From: Mycobacterium sp.
GTDB taxonomy: Bacteria; Actinomycetota; Actinomycetes; Mycobacteriales; Mycobacteriaceae
DNA: 47,321 nt
Direction: 5' to 3'
Assembly (NCBI GenBank): GCA_011620645.1
Contig: WOYS01000077.1
Coordinates: 1-47,321 of the forward strand
The notes beneath the pieces were generated by a model that had not been told where the DNA came from, did no database searches, and worked only from the letters and a program-made list of their open reading frames with translations. Shown here in pieces: positions 32,819-40,576 of this stretch; within the stretch, counting starts at the first letter, position 1, and each line of letters starts with the position of its first letter. Position numbers and translations under genes: made by a program.

Positions 32819-34572
32819 AACAGCCTTTCCGGGATATCGAGATGTCGGGAACGCAGCCATTCCCCGAGGCCCTTGGCCTGCGGATCGAACCGTGCCTGAT
32901 AGGCGACGCCCTGGCCGAGGATGCCGTCGATGATGAAGTTGACGGCCCGCAGGTTGGGCAGCAGATGACGCGTCACGGGCAGATCAGCTGTCTCGGGCAG
33001 CAGCTCGCGCAGCTTGTCCACGGTCAAAGTATGTGCCAGCCAATGCCATCCGGGATCGCTGCGCACCCAGACCCCGACATTGGCGGACCCACCCTTGTCC
33101 CCGCTGCGGGCGCCGGCGATACGGCCCAGCGGTGCCCGCACAGTCGGGCCCGCTTCCGGCGTTTCGGGCAGTGGCGGGTCGTCGACGGACGCCAGTTCCA
33201 GGGTTTGGGTGGCCGCGGCGATGTCGACCCGAGTGCCGTCGGCGTGCACCGCGATATGCGGTACCAGGGCGGCGTCGACGTATCCGGGCTTGAACACCCC
33301 GTACACCTGGCCGTCGCCGGGTGGTGCGGTCGAGGTGAATCCCGGATAGCTGGCCAGCGCCAGTTCGACTGCGGTGGAGGAGAATTGACGGCCCACGATC
33401 TTCGGGTCGGGGTCGCGGACCACGCAGTGCAGCAGTGCGCTGGCGGCTTCCTCGGTGTCGGCGTCGGGGTGGTCGGAGCGCGCGAGCGTCCACTGCAGCT
33501 CGGCCGGCCGGACCGTGAGGTGGCTTTCCAGCTGGGACTTGATCAGCTCGGCCTTGGCCTCGATGTCGAGGCCGGTGAGCACGAACGTCGTCGCATTGCG
33601 GAAACCGCCGATGCTGTTCAGTGACACCTTCAGCATCGGAGGCGGTGCTTCGCCGCGCACGCCGCTCACCCGGACCCGGTCGGGAGCCTCGGTGGACAGC
33701 TGGATCGAGTCGACCCGCAGCGTCACGTCCGGATTGGGGTAACGCGCACCGGCGATCTCATAGAGCAGCTGTGCGGTGACGGTGTCGGTGCTGACCAGGC
33801 CGCCGGTCCCACTGTGTTTGGTGATGACCGAGGAGCCGTCGGCGGCGATCTCGGCGATCGGGAAGCCTGGGTGGTTCAGATCGGGAACTTCGGTGAAGAA
33901 GGAGAAGTTGCCGCCGGTGGCCTGGGTGCCGCATTCGATGATGTGCCCGGCTGCGACGGCACCGGCCAGCGCATCATGGTCGGTGCGGGCCCAGCCGAAG
34001 TGGGCGGCGGCCGGTCCGACGATCACCGAGGCGTCGGTGACCCGTCCGGTGACCACCACATCGGCACCGGAGTTCAGGCAGTCGACGATGCCCCAAGCGC
34101 CCAGGTAGGCGTTGGCCGACAACAACGATCCCCGGGTCGATCCCCGGGTCGCTTCGCTCTCCCCCGCCGGCCCGGACCCGAAACCGAGCTCGTCGGCGCG
34201 GCCCACGAGATCATCGCCCTCGACATGGGCGACCCGCACGGCCAATCCGAGGCGGTCGGCGAGGTCACGCACGGCGGAGGCCAGCCCGGCCGGGTTGAGT
34301 CCGCCCGCGTTGGCAACGATCTTCACGCCTCGGTCCAGAGCCAGCCCGAGGGTGTCTTCGAGCTGACGCAGGAACGTCTTGGCATAGCCGAGATCGGGGT
34401 TCCTGGCCCGGTCGCGGGCCAGGATCAGCATGGTGAGCTCGGCCAGATAATCGCCGGTCAGGTAGTCGAGATCGCCGCCTTCGAGCATCTCGCGCATGGC
34501 GGCGATGCGGTCACCGTAGAACCCCGAGCAGTTGCCGATTCGCACTGCCGCAGACTTCACCCGTACTCCCAT
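32815..34572 (-). CDS. AtuA-family (acyclic terpene utilisation) protein, Rv0976c-like
   Basis: A 585-residue protein of the AtuA/DUF1446 family. The N-terminus VRIGNCSGFYGDRIAAMREML is diagnostic. GDYLAELTMLILARDRARNPDLGYAKTF, KIVANAGGLNPAGLA, NAYLGAWGIVDCLNSGADVVVTGRVTDASV and GGNFSFFTEVPDL follow. The C-terminal third has RIAGARSGDKGGSANVGVWVR and LRAVNFIIDGILGQGVA, both conserved. AtuA is required for growth on citronellol in Pseudomonas; its biochemical role is not settled. A short insertion near residue 145 contains TRGSTRGS from a 12-bp tandem repeat. First gene of the operon; its stop overlaps the fadE13 start. Confidence 0.88.
   Translation of the reverse strand: MGVRVKSAAVRIGNCSGFYGDRIAAMREMLEGGDLDYLTGDYLAELTMLILARDRARNPDLGYAKTFLRQLEDTLGLALDRGVKIVANAGGLNPAGLASAVRDLADRLGLAVRVAHVEGDDLVGRADELGFGSGPAGESEATRGSTRGSLLSANAYLGAWGIVDCLNSGADVVVTGRVTDASVIVGPAAAHFGWARTDHDALAGAVAAGHIIECGTQATGGNFSFFTEVPDLNHPGFPIAEIAADGSSVITKHSGTGGLVSTDTVTAQLLYEIAGARYPNPDVTLRVDSIQLSTEAPDRVRVSGVRGEAPPPMLKVSLNSIGGFRNATTFVLTGLDIEAKAELIKSQLESHLTVRPAELQWTLARSDHPDADTEEAASALLHCVVRDPDPKIVGRQFSSTAVELALASYPGFTSTAPPGDGQVYGVFKPGYVDAALVPHIAVHADGTRVDIAAATQTLELASVDDPPLPETPEAGPTVRAPLGRIAGARSGDKGGSANVGVWVRSDPGWHWLAHTLTVDKLRELLPETADLPVTRHLLPNLRAVNFIIDGILGQGVAYQARFDPQAKGLGEWLRSRHLDIPERLL
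34127..34150. repeat. 12-bp perfect tandem repeat within the atuA-like gene
   Basis: GATCCCCGGGTC occurs twice in a row (34127-34138 and 34139-34150). It adds four in-frame residues (TRGS TRGS) just before the conserved SANAYLGAWG block. Confidence 0.9.
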
Positions 34573-34581
34573 CGCGCTCCG

Positions 34582-34626
34582 ACCAACCGGTAGGTAGATT
34601 ACTCGCTATCGGTGGTCTCGAGTCAA
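34582..34626 (-). promoter_or_regulatory. Acyl-CoA operon promoter with operator-like palindrome
   Basis: On the minus strand TTGACT (34626-34621), a somewhat long 19-bp spacer and TAATCT (34601-34596) could form the promoter. Directly downstream, ACCTACCGGTTGGT (34595-34582) is a near-perfect inverted repeat ending 9 nt before the start codon. A repressor bound there would block initiation; TetR-type control is common for such acyl-CoA operons, but no regulator gene is adjacent. Confidence 0.45.
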
Positions 34627-34767
34627 GCGGTCGATTCCGAAACCGCGTACGCATTTCGCGACTCGAGCGGCGGTTTGGAGGCAGCCAGCGGTGCGGGCTA
34701 TCCTCTGTAGAGCAATTGCCGTCGCTGATCGCTGCGCGGCGGAACCCCGCAAGAGGAGATCTTCAAC

Positions 34768-34941
34768 ATGGCTGTGCCCAAGCGCCGGATGTCGCGCTCG
34801 AACACCCGTAGCCGCCGCGCGCAGTGGAAGACCGTGGCCACCGGCCTGGTCAACGTGACTGTCGGCGGTCAGCAGCGCAAGGTGCCGCGTCGCCTGCTCA
34901 AGGCTGCTCGCCTTGGCCTGGTGGACCTCGACCGCAAGTAG
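34768..34941 (+). CDS. rpmF: 50S ribosomal protein L32, cysteine-free form
   Basis: A 57-residue basic protein beginning [19 protein letters not shown], the L32 signature, and ending [20 protein letters not shown]. It lacks all cysteines, so it is the zinc-independent (C-minus) type that can replace zinc-binding L32 under zinc limitation in organisms with both; whether a second L32 exists cannot be seen here. AAGAGGAG lies 7-14 nt before the ATG. It sits between the divergent acyl-CoA operon and mprA, as in M. tuberculosis (Rv0979A). Confidence 0.95.
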   Translation: MAVPKRRMSRSNTRSRRAQWKTVATGLVNVTVGGQQRKVPRRLLKAARLGLVDLDRK

Positions 34942-34951
34942 CTCGGCACGC

Positions 34952-34970
34952 CTCTCAGGTCGCTCTCAGA
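34952..34970 (+). promoter_or_regulatory. Putative MprA box upstream of mprA
   Basis: CTCTCAGG (34952-34959) and CTCTCAGA (34963-34970) are 8-bp direct repeats on an 11-bp period, 16 bp before the mprA start. MprA boxes are described as two loosely conserved 8-bp direct repeats and mprA is autoregulated in M. tuberculosis, so this is the likely autoregulatory site. Confidence 0.7.
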
Positions 34971-34985
34971 TAGAGGGATGACACT

Positions 34986-35681
34986 GTGGCTGTGCGCATT
35001 CTTGTCGTTGACGACGATCGCGCGGTGCGCGAATCCCTTCGCCGGTCGCTTTCATTCAATGGGTACTCCGTCGAACTCGCCCAAGATGGTGTCGAAGCTC
35101 TCGAGGCGATCTCCACTGACCGACCGGACGCCCTTGTTCTGGACGTGATGATGCCGAGGCTGGACGGCCTCGAAGTATGTCGGCATCTCCGCAGCACCGG
35201 CGACGATCTGCCCATCCTCGTTCTCACCGCCCGGGACTCGGTCTCCGAACGGGTCGCCGGCCTCGACGCAGGGGCCGATGACTACCTGCCCAAGCCGTTC
35301 GCGCTGGAGGAACTGCTCGCCCGCATGCGTGCATTGCTGCGGCGGCGCACCCTTCCCGACGAGAGCATCGAATCGCTGGCGCTGACATTCTCCGACCTCA
35401 GCCTGGACCCGGTGACGCGGGAAGTATCGCGCGGCGAGCGGTCCATCAGCTTGACCCGCACCGAGTTCTCCTTGCTGGAAATGCTCATCGCCAATCCCAG
35501 GCGGGTGCTCACCCGCAGCCGCATCCTGGAGGAGGTCTGGGGATTCGACTTCCCGACCTCGGGTAATGCGCTGGAGGTCTACGTCGGCTACCTGCGCCGC
35601 AAGACCGAGGCGGAAGGGGAGCCGCGGCTGATCCACACCGTGCGCGGCGTGGGTTACGTGCTGCGCGAAACACCGCCCTGA
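34986..35681 (+). CDS. mprA: Response regulator MprA
   Basis: A 231-residue OmpR/PhoB-type regulator. The receiver domain has the acidic DDD at 9-11, the phosphorylation Asp53 in VLDVMMP and Lys in [15 protein letters not shown]. The winged-helix domain has [31 protein letters not shown] and the terminal YLRRKTEA...[12 protein letters not shown]. It is nearly identical in layout to Rv0981. MprA controls envelope-stress genes including sigE and pepD. The GTG start has GAGGGA upstream. The stop overlaps the mprB ATG by one base (TGATG). Confidence 0.96.
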   Translation: MAVRILVVDDDRAVRESLRRSLSFNGYSVELAQDGVEALEAISTDRPDALVLDVMMPRLDGLEVCRHLRSTGDDLPILVLTARDSVSERVAGLDAGADDYLPKPFALEELLARMRALLRRRTLPDESIESLALTFSDLSLDPVTREVSRGERSISLTRTEFSLLEMLIANPRRVLTRSRILEEVWGFDFPTSGNALEVYVGYLRRKTEAEGEPRLIHTVRGVGYVLRETPP

Positions 35682-37216
35682 TGCCGGCCGTGAAGTTGCC
35701 ACGCCGGCGCGACGCCGAGCACACCCAGCGCCGGTACACCCGAAATGTCAGCGCGGTGTCGCTGCGCTGGCGGGTGATGCTGCTGGCGATGTCGATGGTG
35801 GCGATGGTCGTCGTGCTGATGGCCTTCGCTGTGTATGCCGTGGTGTCGCGGTCGGTCTATGACGACATCGACACCCAGTTGCACAGCCGCGCACAACTGC
35901 TGATCGAGAGTGGATCCCTGGCCGCCGACCCCGGCAAGGCCATCGAGGGCGCCGCGTACTCCGATATCAACGCCATGCTGGTCAGCCCGGGACGCTATAT
36001 CTACAGCACCAACCAGCAGGGGCAGACGCTGCCCATGGGTGGTCCGGAGACCGCCGTCGTGCAGGGCGAACTGCTGATGTCGCTGCGGACCGTCAACAAC
36101 CAGCGGGTGCTCGCGGTTCATCTTGCCGATGGAAACTCGCTGCTGATCTCCAAGAGCCTGGCGCCCACGCTGGCGCTGCTGAACAGGCTGGGCACGGCGC
36201 TCGCCATCGTGGGCGCCTCGGGCATGGCGGTGGCCGCGATATCCGGGGGTATGGTCGCGCGCGCCGGCCTGCGCCCGGTGGCCCGCTTGACCCAGGCCGC
36301 CGAACGGGTCGCCCGCACCGATGACCTGCGACCCATCCCGGTGGTCGGCACCGACGAGCTGGCCCGACTGACCGATGCGTTCAACATGATGCTGCGGGCA
36401 CTGGCGGAGTCGAGGGAGCGACAGGCCCGGCTGGTCACCGATGCCGGGCACGAGCTGCGCACCCCGCTGACCTCGCTGCGCACCAACGTCGAGCTACTGA
36501 TGTCGGCGATGGCGCCCGGCGCACGCCCCCTGCCCGAGGGGGACATGATCGACTTGCAGGCCGATGTGATTGCTCAGATCGAGGAATTGTCCACATTGGT
36601 GGGCGATCTGGTGGACCTCACCCGCGACGACGCCGGAGTGGTGATCCGGGAGAAGGTCGACCTCTCCGAGGTGGTCGATCGCGCACTTGAGCGAGTTCGC
36701 CGCCGCCGCAACGATATTGACTTCGATGCGGAGTTGGTCGACTGGCAGGTGGACGGCGATGCCGCCGGACTGTCCAGGGCTGTGCTCAACGTGCTCGACA
36801 ATGCCGCGAAGTGGAGCCCACCCGGCGGACGTGTGCTGGTGAAGATGTGGCAGCGCGATGCACTGCACGCCGAACTTGTGATCTCCGACCTCGGCCCCGG
36901 GATCCCGCCGCAGGAGCGGGAGTTGGTGTTCGAGCGGTTCTATCGTTCGACGTCGGCGCGTGCGATGCCAGGCTCGGGTCTCGGTCTGGCGATCGTCAAG
37001 CAGGTCGTGCTCAAACATGGTGGGACACTTCATGTTGAGGACACCGTGCCCGGCGGGCAGCCCGCGGGTACCTCGATCCGCATCGTGTTGCCGGGCCGGC
37101 GGGTGCTGCCCGAGAGCGCCGCGGTGACCGCGCCGTTTCAGCTGCCCACCGAAACGGCTCCGACACGCGGGGACACATCGATGGACGCTTCGTCCGCCGG
37201 CGGGCGCAGACAATAG
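35681..37216 (+). CDS. mprB: Sensor histidine kinase MprB
   Basis: A 511-residue membrane kinase. TM1 is about 30-55 (WRVMLLAMSMVAMVVVLMAF). An extracytoplasmic sensor of about 130 residues is followed by TM2 (LGTALAIVGASGMAVAAISGG) and HAMP (ARAGLRPVARLTQAAERVA). The H-box is DAGHELRTPLTSLRTNVELL. The N box is LNVLDNAAKWSP, G1 DLGPGIPP and G2 GSGLGLAIVKQVVLKHGG. It autophosphorylates and phosphorylates MprA in response to envelope stress, with detergent and SDS as known inducers. The stop codon is part of a 16-bp tandem duplication (37201-37232). Confidence 0.95.
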   Translation: MPAVKLPRRRDAEHTQRRYTRNVSAVSLRWRVMLLAMSMVAMVVVLMAFAVYAVVSRSVYDDIDTQLHSRAQLLIESGSLAADPGKAIEGAAYSDINAMLVSPGRYIYSTNQQGQTLPMGGPETAVVQGELLMSLRTVNNQRVLAVHLADGNSLLISKSLAPTLALLNRLGTALAIVGASGMAVAAISGGMVARAGLRPVARLTQAAERVARTDDLRPIPVVGTDELARLTDAFNMMLRALAESRERQARLVTDAGHELRTPLTSLRTNVELLMSAMAPGARPLPEGDMIDLQADVIAQIEELSTLVGDLVDLTRDDAGVVIREKVDLSEVVDRALERVRRRRNDIDFDAELVDWQVDGDAAGLSRAVLNVLDNAAKWSPPGGRVLVKMWQRDALHAELVISDLGPGIPPQERELVFERFYRSTSARAMPGSGLGLAIVKQVVLKHGGTLHVEDTVPGGQPAGTSIRIVLPGRRVLPESAAVTAPFQLPTETAPTRGDTSMDASSAGGRRQ

Positions 37217-37232
37217 CGGGCGCAGACAATAG
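37201..37232. repeat. 16-bp perfect tandem duplication including the mprB stop
   Basis: CGGGCGCAGACAATAG is repeated without spacer (37201-37216 and 37217-37232). The first copy supplies the last codons and TAG stop of mprB; the second is out of frame with mprB and noncoding. Confidence 0.9.
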
Positions 37233-37297
37233 GTAGCGTCCGGCAGGGGAGTGTCGTGCGGAGAACCTCGGGAATTCCTGGGCGGGGTCACGACATT

Positions 37298-37318
37298 TCT
37301 CTAAGTGGATTCTCAGCC
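37298..37318 (+). promoter_or_regulatory. Putative MprA box upstream of pepD
   Basis: TCTCTAAG (37298-37305) and TCTCAGCC (37311-37318) resemble the repeats before mprA and lie 35-55 bp before the pepD start region. PepD is an MprA target in M. tuberculosis. The match is weaker and the spacing (13 bp) differs from the mprA site (11 bp). Confidence 0.45.
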
Positions 37319-37332
37319 CAACTCGGCACTGT

Positions 37333-37372
37333 ATGGCTGTGCGACGCGTTGAATGGCTGTGCGACGCGTTGA
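37333..37372 (+). repeat. 20-bp tandem duplication of the pepD start region, creating a short upstream frame
   Basis: ATGGCTGTGCGACGCGTTGA occurs twice in a row (37333-37352 and 37353-37372). The second copy begins the pepD frame (MAVRRVDE...). The first opens a 15-codon frame (MAVRRVEWLCDALTR, stop at 37378-37380) that overlaps the pepD start. It looks like a recent duplication of the original start. Confidence 0.85.
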
Positions 37373-38708
37373 CGAGATAACCGAACCGCTGAAAGAAAGA
37401 GCGCCGAGCGATATGACGAACGACCCGAGGTACACACCGCCTCCGTCCCAGCCCGGCTACCCGCCGACCGGGACGCCGACGGGCTATACCGCTCCGCGCC
37501 AGGATCGTCAGCAGAGGTACCAACAGTCCTACGACTGGCGCTACGCCCAGCAGCCTGCGCAGCCCCAGTCGCAGTACGACCCGTACCGCCCGACCGGACT
37601 GCCTTCAGCCAAGCCGCAGAAGCGTTCGCGGGCAGGCGGTTTGGTGGCCGGCGCAGTTGCGATCGCGGTGGTGTCCGCGGGTATCGGTGGCGGGGTGGCG
37701 GTCTTGGCCCAGCCCGATCAGCCGCCCACGAGCTTCGCCAGCGGCGGCGCCACCCCGGGCATGCCGGCGGCGAGTCTGCCGGTGGGTTCGGTGGAACAGG
37801 TCGCGGCGAAGGTGGTGCCCAGCGTGGTCAAGCTGGAGACCAATCTGGGTCGCGCCTCCGAGGAGGGCTCGGGCATCGTGCTCTCCGGCGACGGACTGAT
37901 CCTGACCAACCATCACGTGGTCGCCGCCGGCGGCGGACCCGGCGGCCGGGCGCAGACCAAGGTGACCTTCGCCGACGGCCGCACCGCGCCGTTCACCGTG
38001 GTGGGTTCCGACCCCAGCAGCGACATCGCCGTCGTGCGGGCGAAAGGGGTATCGGGCCTGACGCCGATCGCACTCGGATCCTCGGGTGACCTGCGGGTCG
38101 GCCAGGACGTCGTGGCGATCGGGTCGCCGCTCGGACTCGAGGGCACGGTCACCGTCGGCATCGTCAGCGCGCTCAACCGTCCGGTCGCCGCCGGCGGGAA
38201 CAGCCGCGACCAGAACACCGTGCTGGATGCGATCCAGACCGACGCCGCGATCAACCCCGGGAACTCCGGTGGCGCGCTGGTCAACATGAACGGTGAGCTG
38301 GTCGGCGTGAACTCGGCCATCGCCACCCTGGGCGGTGATTCCGCGGAGTCCCAGAGCGGCTCGATCGGCCTCGGGTTCGCCATCCCGGTGGACCAGGCCA
38401 AGCGGATCGCCGACGAATTGGTGCAGAGTGGCACCGCATCGCACGCCTCGCTGGGTGTGCAGGTCGGCAATGACGCATCGGTGGACGGCGCCAAGGTCGT
38501 CGAGGTCACCGAGGGTGGCGCGGCGGCCGCGGCGGGACTGCCCAGCGGCGTGGTGGTGACCAAGGTCGACGGTCGCGTGATCAACAGTGCCGACGCCCTG
38601 GTCGCGGCGGTGCGCTCGAAGGCGCCCGGCACCAAGGTGACGCTGACCTTTCAGGGGGCTGGCGGGGTAGAGAACCTGGACGTGACCTTGGGGAAGGCCG
38701 AGCAGTGA
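37353..38708 (+). CDS. pepD: HtrA-like serine protease PepD
   Basis: A 451-residue membrane-anchored protease/chaperone. A Pro/Gln/Tyr-rich cytoplasmic head (YTPPPSQPGYPPTGTPTG...) is followed by one TM helix (GGLVAGAVAIAVVSAGIGGG). A trypsin-like domain has His in LTNHHVVAAGG, Asp in SSDIAVVRAKG and Ser in AINPGNSGGALVN. A C-terminal PDZ domain follows (SLGVQVGN...GGAAAAAGLPSGVVVTKVDG). The protease domain faces the periplasm. It degrades or refolds envelope proteins under stress and belongs to the MprAB/SigE network. The start is uncertain: ATG at 37353, or ATG at 37413 (MTNDPRYTPPP); the M. tuberculosis protein also has a short extension before MTN. The stop overlaps the moaB2 start as GTGA. 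Confidence 0.93.
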   Translation: MAVRRVDEITEPLKERAPSDMTNDPRYTPPPSQPGYPPTGTPTGYTAPRQDRQQRYQQSYDWRYAQQPAQPQSQYDPYRPTGLPSAKPQKRSRAGGLVAGAVAIAVVSAGIGGGVAVLAQPDQPPTSFASGGATPGMPAASLPVGSVEQVAAKVVPSVVKLETNLGRASEEGSGIVLSGDGLILTNHHVVAAGGGPGGRAQTKVTFADGRTAPFTVVGSDPSSDIAVVRAKGVSGLTPIALGSSGDLRVGQDVVAIGSPLGLEGTVTVGIVSALNRPVAAGGNSRDQNTVLDAIQTDAAINPGNSGGALVNMNGELVGVNSAIATLGGDSAESQSGSIGLGFAIPVDQAKRIADELVQSGTASHASLGVQVGNDASVDGAKVVEVTEGGAAAAAGLPSGVVVTKVDGRVINSADALVAAVRSKAPGTKVTLTFQGAGGVENLDVTLGKAEQ

Positions 38709-39259
38709 CCGTATTGGAACCCTTGTCGAACTCGTTGACGGCGTCCGGATATACGGTGACAGTCATGGAACAACCAGCGGAGTTCGTCGGGCGGGCGCTC
38801 GTCGTCGTCGTCGACGACCGGACAGCACACGGCGAAGAGGATCACAGCGGACCGTTGGTCACCGAGCTGCTCGGTGAGAGCGGTTTCCTGGTGGACGGGG
38901 TCGTGGTGGTTTCCGCCGACGAGGTCGAGATCCGCAACGCGCTCAACACCGCGGTCATCGGCGGCGTGGATCTGGTGATCTCGGTCGGCGGCACCGGGGT
39001 GAGCCCCCGCGATGTGACCCCGGAGGCCACGGTCGAGTTGCTCGATCGTGAGTTGCTGGGCATCTCCGAGGCGCTGCGCGCCTCCGGGCTGTCCGCAGGC
39101 ATCGTCGACGCCGGCGTGTCGCGTGGGCTGGCCGGCATCTCAGGCAGCACGCTCGTGGTGAACATCGCCGGCTCACGGGCCGCGGTGCGTGACGGCATGG
39201 CCACCCTCAACCCGTTGGCCGTCCAGGTGATCGGACAGCTGTCGAGTCTGGATATCTGA
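38705..39259 (+). CDS. moaB2: MogA/MoaB-like molybdopterin-binding protein MoaB2
   Basis: A 184-residue MoCF-fold protein. Core motifs are VGRALVVVVDDRTAHGEEDHSGPLVTELL, then VEIRNALNTAVIGGVDLVISVGGTGVSPRDVTPEAT and GLAGISGSTLVVNIAGSRAAVRDGM, as in MogA/MoaB adenylyltransferases of Moco synthesis. In M. tuberculosis the gene also follows pepD, and the protein has been linked to SigE rather than to Moco synthesis alone. The GTG at 38705 overlaps the pepD stop; an ATG at 38765 (MEQPAEF) is a good alternative start giving 164 residues. Confidence 0.88.
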   Translation: MTVLEPLSNSLTASGYTVTVMEQPAEFVGRALVVVVDDRTAHGEEDHSGPLVTELLGESGFLVDGVVVVSADEVEIRNALNTAVIGGVDLVISVGGTGVSPRDVTPEATVELLDRELLGISEALRASGLSAGIVDAGVSRGLAGISGSTLVVNIAGSRAAVRDGMATLNPLAVQVIGQLSSLDI

Positions 39260-39386
39260 GTCGGGACTGGGTGTCGAGATGGCGATTATGCAGGGTCTAC
39301 GCACCCTTTTCAAGGGCGGCAGGTTACGAGCAGGTGTACGGTAATTCCCGCCCTGATGTGATGTTGGTCATAGGACGCACGGCATC

Positions 39387-39545
39387 ATGACCGGACCTGC
39401 GCGGCCGTCGAAGGACGCAGTTAACGCGATCTTCGGTGAGGATATGCCGCGCACCACCCGGGACGAGCGCGATGGCGATACTCCTGAAGAGAGCTCCGAC
39501 CGTGATCGGTGGCTCCGGGACAACATCCCACCGCACCACGGCTGA
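39387..39545 (+). CDS. Small acidic hypothetical protein (52 residues)
   Basis: A short frame starting MTGPARPSKDAVNAIFGEDMP and ending SSDRDRWLRDNIPPHHG, rich in Asp, Glu and Arg. No signal peptide or membrane segment. I do not recognise a named family, though the DRDRWLRDNIPPHH tail looks conserved rather than random. Support for its being real: its stop is followed 15 bp later by a strong hairpin terminator (39560-39596), it stands free on the strand in a 660-bp space, and codon use is typical. No strong ribosome site precedes the ATG (CACGGCATC), so the transcript could be leaderless. Confidence 0.6.
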   Translation: MTGPARPSKDAVNAIFGEDMPRTTRDERDGDTPEESSDRDRWLRDNIPPHHG

Positions 39546-39559
39546 GCAGTGATTTTCCG

Positions 39560-39596
39560 CTGAGCTGCTGGAATCGTGCTGATTCCAGCAGCTCAG
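39560..39596 (+). terminator. Rho-independent terminator
   Basis: A perfect 16-bp stem, CTGAGCTGCTGGAATC (39560-39575) with GATTCCAGCAGCTCAG (39581-39596), has a 5-nt loop and is followed by TTCTTTCTCC. It is a textbook terminator for the small gene ending at 39545. Confidence 0.92.
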
Positions 39597-39922
39597 TTCT
39601 TTCTCCTGGACATGCGAGACAAACTGAGGCGCGCTATGTGGTCGCGCTGGTCACGACACCCGGCGCTGCCTGGAGAACATTCCAGCAAATTCACACCCCG
39701 GTTCGCCGACCTCATGCCGTTGTCGCCCTCGCGTTGCCGGGTCGATGACGCACCGTTATGTTCCTCTTGTCAACGATGAGCAATTCGTAAGAGCAACATG
39801 TGGAGATTCTCATTCGCATCACATGGAGGTCTTGCAAGGTGCGGCGTCTCGGTAGGGCCGGGATCCGCGTCAACTAGACAACGGTTGACAGCACACCAAC
39901 CGTCGGAACAGCTAGGGAGAAC
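39597..39922. other. Long upstream region of the mspA-family gene
   Basis: These 326 bp show no convincing frame. They contain TTGTCA-15 bp-TAAGAG and TTGCAA-15 bp-TAGGGC as candidate promoters with short spacers. Close to the gene is a 7-bp inverted repeat, ACGGTTG (39881-39887) with CAACCGT (39897-39903), that could form a hairpin 19 nt before the start. The mspA gene of M. smegmatis is known for a long untranslated leader, so this may be transcribed leader. Confidence 0.4.
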
Positions 39923-40576
39923 ATGAAGGTAATCAGTCGGGTGCTGATCGCGATGATCGCGGCCATCGCGTCGCTGTTCGTGAGCACGGGCACCTCCAAC
40001 GCGGGTCTGGACAACGAGCTGAGCCTGGTGGACGGCAAGGACCGGACCCTGACCATTCAGCAGTGGGATACCTTCCTCAATGGTGTGTTCCCGCTCGACC
40101 GCAACCGCCTGACCCGCGAGTGGTTCCACTCCGGCAAGGCCAAGTACATGGTTTCGGGTCCGGACGCTAAGAAATTCCAGGGCGTGCTGGAACTCGGTTA
40201 CCAGGTGGGCTTCCCGTGGTCGCTGGGTGTGGGCATCAACTTCAGCTACACGACCCCGAACATCGCGTTGGACACTGCGGACTTCGGCGGTTTTGGTACT
40301 AACAGTTACCTGATTGATCCCATCCCGTCCGTCTCGTCGCCGCCGCTGTTCCCCGGCGCCTCGATCAGCGCGGACCTCGGCAACGGCCCCGGCATCCAGG
40401 AAGTCGCGACCTTCTCCGCCGACGTCAAAGGCGCGAGCGGCGCGGTTGCCGTCTCCAACGCGCACGGCACCGTCACCGGTGCTGCCGGTGGCGTGCTGCT
40501 CCGTCCGTACGCACGGCTCGTCGCCTCGGAGGGCGACAGCGTCACCACCTACGGCGATCCCTGGAACATGAACTGA
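39923..40576 (+). CDS. MspA-family outer membrane porin
   Basis: A 217-residue porin precursor. The signal peptide is 1-27 (hydrophobic VLIAMIAAIASLFVS, cleavage after SNA). The mature protein begins GLDNELSLVDGKDRTLTIQQ, almost as MspA, and ends SVTTYGDPWNMN. The octameric outer-membrane channel admits small hydrophilic solutes, sugars and phosphate. The constriction loop differs: where MspA has IDDGD (Asp90, Asp91, Asp93) this protein has LDTAD, so one ring Asp is Thr, and the loop that follows (FGGFGTNSYLIDPIPSVSSP) is about six residues longer. It is more distant from MspA than MspB-D. It is a single gene with its own terminator-insulated region. Confidence 0.93.
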   Translation: MKVISRVLIAMIAAIASLFVSTGTSNAGLDNELSLVDGKDRTLTIQQWDTFLNGVFPLDRNRLTREWFHSGKAKYMVSGPDAKKFQGVLELGYQVGFPWSLGVGINFSYTTPNIALDTADFGGFGTNSYLIDPIPSVSSPPLFPGASISADLGNGPGIQEVATFSADVKGASGAVAVSNAHGTVTGAAGGVLLRPYARLVASEGDSVTTYGDPWNMN

